From assembly GCA_019056435.1 (NCBI GenBank), contig CP077641.1:4526001-4590000 (forward strand): 64,000 nucleotides of DNA, written 5' to 3'. The notes beneath the pieces were generated by a model, which was given only the letters and a program-made list of their open reading frames with translations, did not search any database and was not told where the DNA came from. The translations under genes and the position numbers were made by a program. Below are positions 37,110 through 44,272 of the stretch, in pieces. Within the stretch, counting starts at the first letter, position 1, and the number at the start of each line of letters is the position of its first letter. The stretch comes from Stutzerimonas stutzeri. Lineage in GTDB: Bacteria > Pseudomonadota > Gammaproteobacteria > Pseudomonadales > Pseudomonadaceae.

Positions 37110-38431
37110 GCCAACACCTTGCGCATCTGGCGCAGCATGTCGTGCCGGCTGCAGGCCTCCTCGGGTTGGCGAAGAAAGGCGTCGATCGCCTCGCGTCGGG
37201 CAATCGCCTCGTCCGCCAGGGCGTCGCTGCCGGCGCTGTACTCGCCGATACGCATCAGCAGTTCGACCTCGTCGTAGCGCGCCATCAGCTCACGAATGCG
37301 ACCGGCCATGCGCCGGTGATCGGGGTCGGCGACCCGCTCCATGAGGCGGCTGCGGCTGTGCAGCACGTCGATCGCGGGAAAATGCTCGCGCTGCGCCAGG
37401 GCAGCACTGAGCACGATGTGGCCGTCGAGAATCGAACGGGCTTCCTCGGCCACCGGGTCCAGGCTCGCCTCGCCTTCGGTGAGCACCGTGTAGATCGCGG
37501 TGATGCTGCCTCGTGCGGCCGGCCCGGCGCGTTCCAGCAGGCGTGGCAGGGCCGAAAAGAAGGAAGGTGGATAGCCGCGGCGGGTCGGTGGCTCGCCCAC
37601 GGCCAGGCCAATCTCGCGCTGCGCCCGGGCGAAGCGCGTCAGGCTGTCCATCAGCAGCAGCACATGCCGGCCCTGGTCGCGGTGGTACTCAGCCATCGCG
37701 GTGGCGACATAGGCCGCCTTGACCCGCTCGGTCGCCGGCCGGTCCGAGGTGGCGACCACCGCCACGCTGCGTGCCCGCGCCTTGGCATCGAGCCCCTGCT
37801 CGAGCAGCTCGCGCACCTCGCGGCCACGCTCGCCGATCAGCCCGATGACGATCACCTCCGCCTCGCAGCCATGCACGATGTTCGCCAGCAGCGAGGACTT
37901 GCCCACGCCCGGCTCGCCGAAGAGGCCGACGCGCTGACCACGGGCGATCGTCATCAGGCCGTCGATGGCTCGGATACCCAACGGCATGGCCTGGTCGATG
38001 GGTTGGCGCGCGAAGGGCGCCGGCGGCTCGGCATGCAGCGGATAACGAGCAAAGCCTGCCGAGCTCGAGGGCGGCCGGCCATCCAGGCATTCACCCAACG
38101 GGCTGACCACCCTGCCGAGCAGCGCATCGCCGACCCGCACGCTCAGGCTGGCGCCACTGGGAATGACCTCGGTGCGGCTCGACAGTCCATCCAGCGAGCC
38201 GATCGGCGCGAGGATCGCGTGCTCGCCGTCGAAGCCGACGACTTCGGCCTGCAGCGCCTGCCCACTCAGCGGATCGTGCAGGTGGCAGAGCTCCCCGATG
38301 CTGACGCACGCCACGCTGGCGTGTACCAGCGTGCCGCGGATGCTGATGATGCGTCCACGTGGCGGGCGCGGTTGGGCATCTTGCAGGCGCCGGGTCAGGC
38401 GCGGCAGCAGGTCCTGCAATGCCGCGTTCAT
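37106..38431 (-). CDS. sctN: T3SS ATPase SctN
   Basis: A 441-residue FliI/YscN-family ATPase that unfolds and releases substrates at the export gate. Walker A is 'GEPGVGKSSLLANI' (Lys178), Walker B 'VLLLMDSLTRFARAQREIGL', followed by 'GEPPTRRGYPPSFFSALPRLLERAG', the family signature (split: 'GYPPSFFSALPRLLERAG'). Length is normal. It overlaps sctL and sctO by ATGA. Confidence 0.96.
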   Translation of the reverse strand: MNAALQDLLPRLTRRLQDAQPRPPRGRIISIRGTLVHASVACVSIGELCHLHDPLSGQALQAEVVGFDGEHAILAPIGSLDGLSSRTEVIPSGASLSVRVGDALLGRVVSPLGECLDGRPPSSSAGFARYPLHAEPPAPFARQPIDQAMPLGIRAIDGLMTIARGQRVGLFGEPGVGKSSLLANIVHGCEAEVIVIGLIGERGREVRELLEQGLDAKARARSVAVVATSDRPATERVKAAYVATAMAEYHRDQGRHVLLLMDSLTRFARAQREIGLAVGEPPTRRGYPPSFFSALPRLLERAGPAARGSITAIYTVLTEGEASLDPVAEEARSILDGHIVLSAALAQREHFPAIDVLHSRSRLMERVADPDHRRMAGRIRELMARYDEVELLMRIGEYSAGSDALADEAIARREAIDAFLRQPEEACSRHDMLRQMRKVLA

Positions 38432-39019
38432 GGCTGGCGCTCCGGCAACGCATGCGGCAGCAGCGCTTCGCGCACCGCCTGCAGTTGGGCCTCGACGTCC
38501 AGTTCGACCGCGGCCGCCGGACTGGTCAGCCGCGCCTGCCCGTCGGCCAGCGTGCGATCGGCGATCAGGGTCAGTGAGGCGAGCCCGGCGTCCTGCAAGC
38601 GCTGACGAACGCCGTCGAGCAGCGCTGGCGGCACATGCAGGCCGAGCGCCTGCCCTTCACGGGAAATCGGACAACGCCGCGCGCGTCAGTCGCGCCAGGC
38701 GCTCGTCAGGGGCGTATTCGCCGAGCAAGCGGCGGGTGATATCCAGGGCGAGGTCGGCCAGCGCCGGCTCCAGCTCGGCCAGGTAGCGGTCGACCTGCGC
38801 CTGGGTCCGCGCGAGCAAACCGGCGGCGGCCTGCAAGCCTTCCGCGCGACCAGCGTCGTAGCCTTCGCGTCGAGCGGCCTCGAGGGTTTCGCGGCGTTCG
38901 GTCTCCACCCGATCCGCCTGGGCCTGGGCGGCGTCGAGAAAGGCGAAGCCGTCTGTCCAGGCATCCGCTTCGGCCGCCCGCAGGATGCGCTGGGGCGGTC
39001 GGGTGGGCAATCCGCTCAT
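38428..39019 (-). CDS. sctL: T3SS stator protein SctL, one frameshift
   Basis: A FliH/YscL-like stator that links the ATPase to the sorting platform. The N-terminal part is a long helical stretch with 'REGYDAGRAEGLQAAAG' and then 'LALDITRRLLGEYA', typical of the family. The frame ends after 'AALSDFP' at about 38657 and continues in another frame as 'VPPALLDGVRQRLQDAGL' and 'GQARLTSPAAAVELDVE', the usual C-terminal domain. One extra base at 38661-38666 explains this; the repaired protein is about 196 residues. ATG 39019 overlaps the sctK stop. Confidence 0.82.
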
Positions 39020-39634
39020 GGCTGCTCCTCCTTGCTTTCGGCTGCCAGCGCCCGCGCGACCAGGCGCACGATCTCGCCGGCCCGAGCGTCCGTCGAGGCG
39101 GGCAACCCCGGCAGGATCAAGCGGGCCCAGCCCTGCGCGGCCGGGGCAAGGTCTCGATCCAGGCCCCCAGGCAGGCCTGCCCGTCGCGATCGATGGCGAC
39201 AACCAGCGCCTCGGCTTCGAGCAGCAGGTTGGCGCTACGGCCCAGCGTTCGTTGCGCCACGGCAAAGGCGAACAGTTCACGGCCCAGTTGCTGTTGCAGC
39301 AGGGCAACCTGCTCGCGACGAATCTCCTGGCCAGCGTGGCGCCGTGCAATACCGCGCCACACCAACGCGGCAGCCGGGCCAGCGCCGGCGCCGGCAGCTG
39401 CAACACCTGCAGGTCGGCCTCCGACAGCCCCTCGATTGCCTGCTCCAGGTTCGCCAACTCGAAACGTTGCGCGACCAGCTGCGCAATGCGCCCGCGAAAG
39501 CGTGACGGCGCAGCGAGCGCCTGGGCCTGCTCCGGCGACAGCGCACCGCCAAAGCACTCGGCCAGACGCTCGGCCGGCAGCCAGGCGGACAGATCGGCCA
39601 TCTGCTCGCGCAGTGGCAGCGTTGCCGTGCTCAT
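39016..39634 (-). CDS. sctK: T3SS sorting-platform protein SctK-like, two frameshifts
   Basis: The gene between sctJ and sctL. It starts 'LREQMADLSAWLPAERLAECFGG', continues 'LPAPALARLPRWCGAVLHGATLA' in the first frame, 'IRREQVALLQQQLGRELFAFA' in the second and 'GWARLILPGLPASTDARAGE' in the third. Missing single bases near 39329 (CC) and 39151-39156 restore a protein of about 206 residues. Its size, the Leu/Arg-rich helices and the position fit SctK (NolU in rhizobia), which joins the inner ring to the sorting platform. Sequence conservation in this family is low, so the call leans on position. Confidence 0.7.
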
Positions 39635-40401
39635 TCGCTCACCTTCAGGCGGTACAGGGCGCCGCCCTGGCGCTCGCGCCAGAATTGCCAGCCCAGCGCG
39701 CCGCCGAGCGCGACGACCAGCCCGGCCAGCACGCCGAACAGCAGTCGTGCCCGTGACAGGTTGGCTTCCAGCACCCAGATGCCGAGAAAGGAGACCATCG
39801 GCGGGCGACTGTCGCCGGCCGAGCGGCTGGCCGCCTCGACCGCTGTCACCGACACGCCTTCGTAGCTGAGGCCGGAAATGCCGTTGGCGACCAGGGTCTT
39901 GATCTGTGGTATCAGCTGGTCGACCGCCGTGCTGGCCTCGTAGCGGACCAGGACCGAGGCCGACGAGGGTGCGATCACCCGCTTGAGCAGGTCGTTGTCC
40001 GGCAGCACCACGTGTACCCGCGCCGAGACCACGCCGTCGATCTGCGACACGGTGTGCGACAGCTCCTCGCTCAGCGCATAGATCATCTGCGCCCGCTCCT
40101 GAACCGGCGAGGAGACCAGGCCGTTGTTCTTGAACACCTCGCCCATGTTGGAAAAACGCTGCCGTGGCAGGCCAGCCTGATCGAGCACTTCCATGGCTTC
40201 GGCGAAACGGTCCTTCGGCACACTGAGCGTGATCTGGCCGTCGCTCACCTTGCGCTCGGCCGGTATGCCTTCGCGCAGCAAGGTCGCCAGCATGCTGTTG
40301 GCCTCGCGCTCGCTGAGGTTGGTGTACAGGTCGGTGTCGCACGCCTGCAGCAGCAGCGCGAAGACGACGACCAGCACATGACGCCAGGGCTGTCCGCTCA
40401 T
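39631..40401 (-). CDS. sctJ: T3SS inner-membrane ring lipoprotein SctJ
   Basis: A 256-residue lipoprotein of the YscJ/PrgK family: lipobox 'FALLLQAC', then 'DLYTNLSEREANSMLATLL', two ring-building domains with 'GLPRQRFSNMGEVFKNNGLV' and 'VHVVLPDNDLL', and a C-terminal membrane helix followed by basic residues. It forms the inner ring with SctD. The start follows the sctI stop directly and the stop overlaps sctK. Confidence 0.96.
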   Translation of the reverse strand: MSGQPWRHVLVVVFALLLQACDTDLYTNLSEREANSMLATLLREGIPAERKVSDGQITLSVPKDRFAEAMEVLDQAGLPRQRFSNMGEVFKNNGLVSSPVQERAQMIYALSEELSHTVSQIDGVVSARVHVVLPDNDLLKRVIAPSSASVLVRYEASTAVDQLIPQIKTLVANGISGLSYEGVSVTAVEAASRSAGDSRPPMVSFLGIWVLEANLSRARLLFGVLAGLVVALGGALGWQFWRERQGGALYRLKVSE

Positions 40402-40402
40402 C

Positions 40403-40828
40403 TCATTGCCCCCGCAACAGGGTATTGGCCGAACCGGACACCTGTGTGGCGCCGCGCACCACCATCTGGGTCTCGATGGAGTAGTCGAACATCAGGCTCA
40501 GCGAGTGCATCAGTTGGTTGACCTGGGGCTCTGCCACCGTGGCCGGCGCCGGACGGGTCGGCCCGTCGCCCGCAGCGGCCTGCGCCACGGGTGGTTGGTC
40601 GACCAGACCGCCGTCGACCCGCTCACTGAAGCGGCGGGCACGGTCGATGAACCCATCGAGCCGCGACATCAGGTTATCGCCGATCTGGTTCGGGCTGGCG
40701 CCCTGAGGCATGCCCTGGGCCCGGCCGGCCATGTGCTCGAAGAGGTTCTGCGAGGCCTGCAGCACCTCCTGCCCGCTCCCGGCCGGCACCGCCGTGGTGA
40801 TTGCCGCACTCGCTGCGCTGGCTGTCAT
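40403..40828 (-). CDS. sctI: T3SS inner-rod protein SctI-like
   Basis: A 141-residue protein, variable and Gln/Ala/Pro-rich in its first two thirds. The last 40 residues 'LMHSLSLMFDYSIETQMVVR' and 'GATQVSGSANTLLRGQ' match the C-terminal helix pattern of YscI/HrpB/NolB-type inner-rod proteins that sit next to sctJ. GGAGG lies six bases before ATG 40828. In rhizobial loci nolB has the same place between rhcC1 and rhcJ. Confidence 0.8.
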   Translation of the reverse strand: MTASAASAAITTAVPAGSGQEVLQASQNLFEHMAGRAQGMPQGASPNQIGDNLMSRLDGFIDRARRFSERVDGGLVDQPPVAQAAAGDGPTRPAPATVAEPQVNQLMHSLSLMFDYSIETQMVVRGATQVSGSANTLLRGQ

Positions 40829-40840
40829 CGTGGGCCTCCG

Positions 40841-41056
40841 TTATTCATCGTCCTCGCCGGACATGGCTTCGTTGAGGATGTTCTGTGCCATCGGCATGAG
40901 GATGAACTGCCCGCCGATGGTGATCGCGCCGGTGATCATCTGTTCTTCGAACTCGGCATCGGTCAGCTCGGTTTCGGCGTTGTCCACCGCCGCGTTGAAC
41001 TCCGCTTCGGGACTGGTGGGGGTGATGACGCTGTTGTCGACAGGATTGACGGCCAT
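40841..41056 (-). CDS. Small acidic T3SS-locus protein
   Basis: A 71-residue acidic protein: a disordered Asn/Thr/Pro start, then an acidic helix ('AELTDAEFEEQ'-like) and a hydrophobic segment 'ITIGGQFILMPMAQNIL'. GGAGG precedes ATG 41056 by eight bases. It is cotranscribed with sctI and could be a needle, pilin or early secreted substrate, as small proteins at this place often are. I cannot assign it. Confidence 0.6.
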   Translation of the reverse strand: MAVNPVDNSVITPTSPEAEFNAAVDNAETELTDAEFEEQMITGAITIGGQFILMPMAQNILNEAMSGEDDE

Positions 41057-41106
41057 GGGCTTTTCCTCCGCTTTCAGGGGTGTCTGGGCTGTGCCCGGTG
41101 GGTTGC

Positions 41107-41712
41107 TCACTTCGCTGACGCTGCCACGAAACACGCGCACGCCGCGCTCACGGGTCTGTCCGCGGGCGACGACGTCAGGGCCGGGCGGCGCCGCTCGATC
41201 CATTGCTCGACCAGCGCCATGTAGGGCGGCGGGCCGGAAACCATCACCGGCTCACCGTCGGCGCCGCCGAGAATGGCCAGGTGATTGCCGGCGACGCCGA
41301 GTGCGTCGAGCGCCTGCTCGAGCTCGATCGCCTCGAAGCCGTCCGCCATGAACTGACGGATCTCGACCTCTTCGTCACGCGTGACATGCAGCACGCCGCC
41401 GTCGTAGAACCAGGTCAGGCCGTTGTGGGCGCACAGGGTGTCGAGGAAGTCGCCGGCGCTGTCGGCACGTAGGTTGCTCGGCGCCTTGCCGCCGACCTGC
41501 TTGGCGATCACCACCGGAACGCCGAGGTTGCGGCCGAAGGCTTCCAGCGCGTCACGCAGGCTCTGGTCGATCACCACGTACCCGTAGGGCTGGTCGTACC
41601 AGTAAGGCTCCACCGCCCCGACGGCACGCCCGGCCAGGCCGCCGAGCAGCACGATCAGCAACAGCGCAGCGCCGATGCCGCGACCAGGGCTCGATATTGG
41701 GCGCGACGGCAC
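41107..41712 (-). CDS. T3SS split-secretin N-terminal protein (SctC1, N0/N1 only)
   Basis: A protein of about 201 residues with a signal peptide ('ALLLIVLLGGLAGRAVGAV') followed by a T3SS-secretin N0 domain ('YWYDQPYGYVVIDQSLRDAL', 'NGLTWFYDGGVLHVTRDEE') and an N1-like domain ('LEQALDALGV', 'YMALVEQWIE'). It stops before any secretin pore domain. Rhizobial systems have the same split, with RhcC1/NolW as the short N-terminal protein and RhcC2 as the pore. The start is uncertain: GTG 41712 gives a good signal peptide, TTG 41739 is an alternative. The TPR gene starts 81 bases away on the other strand. Confidence 0.78.
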   Translation of the reverse strand: MPSRPISSPGRGIGAALLLIVLLGGLAGRAVGAVEPYWYDQPYGYVVIDQSLRDALEAFGRNLGVPVVIAKQVGGKAPSNLRADSAGDFLDTLCAHNGLTWFYDGGVLHVTRDEEVEIRQFMADGFEAIELEQALDALGVAGNHLAILGGADGEPVMVSGPPPYMALVEQWIERRRPALTSSPADRPVSAACACFVAASAK

Positions 41713-41734
41713 TGGCCTGGCGCCGCGCGGCTTG

Positions 41735-41740
41735 TACAAT
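41735..41740 (+). promoter_or_regulatory. Possible -10 box for the TPR lipoprotein gene
   Basis: TACAAT lies 54 bases before ATG 41794 in the divergent gap with the SctC1 gene. No good -35 box is seen at 17 bases, so this is only a candidate. Confidence 0.2.
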
Positions 41741-41793
41741 GGCCGCCCGGTCGCCACCGCGACCGCGCCTGCCGCCCCCGCCGCCAAGGAGCC

Positions 41794-42576
41794 ATGCGTT
41801 TGCCCACTCTCAAATCTGTTCGGCCATTGCTGCTCTGCCTGTTGCTCGGCGCTTGCGCGTCCGGCCCAACCGACGACAGCCACGCGCGCCTGATGACCCT
41901 TGCGCAGGACGTCGAGCGCCGCGGCGATTCGGCCAGCGCCGCCTCGTTGTACCAGCAGGCGACCCAGCAGCCCGGTGCGAACGCCGAAACCTGGCAGCGC
42001 CTGGCTAGAGCCCGCCTCGACAGTGGCGACGCGCGCGGTGCCGAGCTGGCCTACCGGCAGGCGCTGGAGCTGGCCCCGGACGACGCCGAGCTGTTGCTGG
42101 GCCTGGGCACCGCACAACTGCACCTGGGCGAACTCGCGCGCGCCGCCACGACGCTCGCCAGCGCGGCGGCCCGTCTGGACGTGCCTGTCGCCCATAGCCG
42201 CCTGGGCGTCGCCGAGGCGTTGCGTGGGCAACCGGCTGCCGCCCAAGCTGCCTTCGCACGGGCGGTCGCGCTCGATCCTGACGACCTGGACGCGCGTTAC
42301 AACCTGGCGCTGGCCTATGCGTTGAATGGGCAGCCGGACAAGGCCCTGAGGGAAATCGCCGACCTCGACCAGTCGCCGCGCATCCTGCCGCGCCATCAAC
42401 GCAATACCCTGCTGATCCTCGTGCTCAGCGGGCAGCCGGAACGGGCCGCCAGTCTGCGTCTGGATAACGCCACAGCCGCGGAACGCGACGCCCTGATCGC
42501 CCAGGCGCAACGCATCGCCGCGATCACAGACCCCGCGGCCCGGGCACGCGCCCTTGGCCTGATCAAAACGGAATAA
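41794..42576 (+). CDS. TadD-like TPR lipoprotein within the T3SS locus
   Basis: A 260-residue lipoprotein: lipobox 'LLLGAC' near residue 16, then at least five TPR units ('ETWQRLARARLDSGDARGAE', 'ALELAPDDAELLLGLGTAQL', 'AVALDPDDLDARYNLALAYA'). TadD of Tad pili is a TPR lipoprotein needed for the RcpA/CpaC secretin, and this gene lies between the two secretin halves. AAGGAG lies just before ATG 41794. It is the only plus-strand gene in the T3SS core, and its end overlaps the converging lipoprotein gene by 14 bases. A secretin pilot role is inferred. Confidence 0.78.
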   Translation: MRLPTLKSVRPLLLCLLLGACASGPTDDSHARLMTLAQDVERRGDSASAASLYQQATQQPGANAETWQRLARARLDSGDARGAELAYRQALELAPDDAELLLGLGTAQLHLGELARAATTLASAAARLDVPVAHSRLGVAEALRGQPAAAQAAFARAVALDPDDLDARYNLALAYALNGQPDKALREIADLDQSPRILPRHQRNTLLILVLSGQPERAASLRLDNATAAERDALIAQAQRIAAITDPAARARALGLIKTE

Positions 42577-42997
42577 CGTCACCCGCCTCATTGTGCCCCC
42601 GGCGGGTGTCGGTCTGGCTTTGCTGTTCCTGCTGGCGACGCCGCTGTTCCTCGGTCTGCACGCCATTGAGATACAGCTGCGCCGCGCGGCCGACCGGCGC
42701 GGCCATGGCCGGCCCGGTTTGCCGGCCTTCGAGCAGGTCTTCGCGGCGCTCGACCATCTGCAGCAGGTTGAGGCTGTTGGCGCAGCCGGGCGGAAGCATC
42801 GGCGCCGAACCGTCACTTGGCTGATCGAGCACGACAGGCTCCAAACACGCCTGTGGCACCAGCAGGGTCCGGCCATCGGTGCCGGTCAAGGTGCCATAGC
42901 CCTTGGGATATTCACGCGGCTCGAGATGCGTCTGGCAGCCGGCCAGAAGCGCACCGAACAGGACCACGCTGGCCAAATTCATCGATAAGCGCCTCAT
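42563..42997 (-). CDS. CpaD-like (RcpB-like) lipoprotein
   Basis: A 144-residue lipoprotein: lipobox 'FGALLAGC', later 'PPGCANSLNLLQMVERREDL' followed by 'LEGRQTGPAM'. Tad-pilus CpaD proteins carry a closely similar CAN-x-NL-x-MV-x-DL-x-GR signature. The C-terminal 40 residues are Gln/Arg-rich and hydrophilic. Its ATG overlaps the stop of the CpaC-like secretin (ATGA), so the two are made together. This supports a Tad-derived outer-membrane module in this T3SS. Confidence 0.72.
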   Translation of the reverse strand: MRRLSMNLASVVLFGALLAGCQTHLEPREYPKGYGTLTGTDGRTLLVPQACLEPVVLDQPSDGSAPMLPPGCANSLNLLQMVERREDLLEGRQTGPAMAAPVGRAAQLYLNGVQTEEQRRRQQEQQSQTDTRRGHNEAGDVIPF

Positions 42998-44272
42998 TGG
43001 ATGTAGAACCCGAACGGGCCGCTGGACAGGTGCGTCACCCCGCTGGCGGTCGCTGGCGCACCGTCCAGGGGCGTGGCCAGCGACGGTTGGCGAACCGGGT
43101 CGACCAGGTAAGGCGTGATCAGGATGACCAGTTCGGTCTCGTTGCGCTGGAAGCGCTTGGAGCGGAACAGGTTGCCCAGCACCGGCATGTCGCCGAGCAG
43201 CGGCAGCTTCTCGATGTCCTGGCTGCTGTCACGCTGGAACAGCCCGGCGATGGCGAAGGTCTGTCCGCTGCCGACCTCGACACGGGTATCGGCGCGGCGC
43301 ACACGAAACGCCGGCACGCGAAAGCCCGAAATGTCCACCGGGCTGGTGCCCATCAGGCTGCTCACCTCCGGGCGCACCTGCAGCGCAATGCGACCGCTGG
43401 GCAGCAGCGTTGGGTTGAACAGCAGCGAAACGCCGTAGGGCTTGTATTCGATGCCCACCATCTCGCTGTTGACCGGCACCGGAATCGGCACCTCGCCGCC
43501 GGCGAGGAAGCTGGCCGTCTCCCCGGTCATGGCGGTGATGTTGGGCTCGGCAAGGATTTCCAGCACCCCGTTGCTCTGCAGCGCCTCGAGCATCGCGTCG
43601 ATGTTGACGTTGCCCGAGCTGACGCCGGCGCTGATCAGGTTCGCCGCACCGGTCAGGCCGCTGCTGGTGACCAGCCCGAAGGAGAAGGTGCCGTTGTTGA
43701 ACAACGCGCTCCAGTTGACGCCGTAGCGCAACAGCTCCTCGCGCGATACCTCGGCGAAGCGCACGCGGATATTGACCTGCGCCGACTGGTCGAGGGTCGC
43801 GGCGTTGACCGGCTCTTCGCTCGCCGGATCGATCAGGGCATTGAGGCTGAGCGCCTCGCCGACGCTGCCCACCTCGCCTCCGGCCATCAGACGGCCGCCG
43901 GCGCCGGCCAGGGGTGACGCCTGTCTTCGGATCGAGCCGTCGCATCGCCGCGGCGGCCGGCTGCGCGTTGGCGCTAACCGACAGTTTCAGCGAGGCCAGT
44001 TCACGTTCGTCGCTGTTCAGCGCGATCAGGCTGGTCTGCCCGGGCCGCTTGCCAAACACGTAGATCGTCCCGGCGGACACGACCTGCAGGTCGGCGATGC
44101 CGGGCTCAGCCACCAGCACCGAATCCACCGGCGACTCGAAGCGCAGCACGCGCCCCTCGCCCGCCGCCAGCTCGACCGTCGCGGTGCTGCCACGGCCGAT
44201 CGTCTGGGCGCTCAGCGGGGCGGCGACAACCAACGCAAGCCACAGGGCGGCACATCGAGCAAAGATCGTCAT
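42994..44272 (-). CDS. CpaC/RcpA-like secretin serving the T3SS (SctC2), one frameshift
   Basis: The outer-membrane pore. A signal peptide ('LWLALVVAAPLSAQ') is followed by the Tad-type N-terminal domain ('GEGRVLRFESPVDSVLVAEP', 'IYVFGKRPGQTSLIALN') and, after a frame change, the secretin domain: 'NPTLLPSGRIALQVRPEVS', 'VPAFRVRRADTRVEVGSGQT', 'LPLLGDMPVLGNLFRSKRF', 'NETELVILITPYLV'. One extra base in the G-run 43911-43914 breaks the frame; repaired length is about 425 residues. These patterns are those of CpaC/RcpA, not of YscC/HrcC. The start overlaps the sctV stop and the stop overlaps the CpaD-like gene. Confidence 0.85.

Noticed and set aside
36542..38605. Open frame of 687 codons on the plus strand opposite sctQ-sctO-sctN
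   Set aside because: Antisense to conserved T3SS genes, with Arg/Pro/Ala-rich low-complexity product.
38657..40342. Continuous minus-strand frame of 561 codons covering parts of sctJ, sctK and sctL
   Set aside because: Its first part is sctJ in the wrong frame; only stretches of it are real sctK and sctL. The continuity is a by-product of the frameshifts.
41740..42876. Upstream extension of the SctC1 frame to 42876
   Set aside because: This part is antisense to the TPR lipoprotein and to part of the CpaD-like gene and shows no domain; the signal peptide near 41700 marks the real start.
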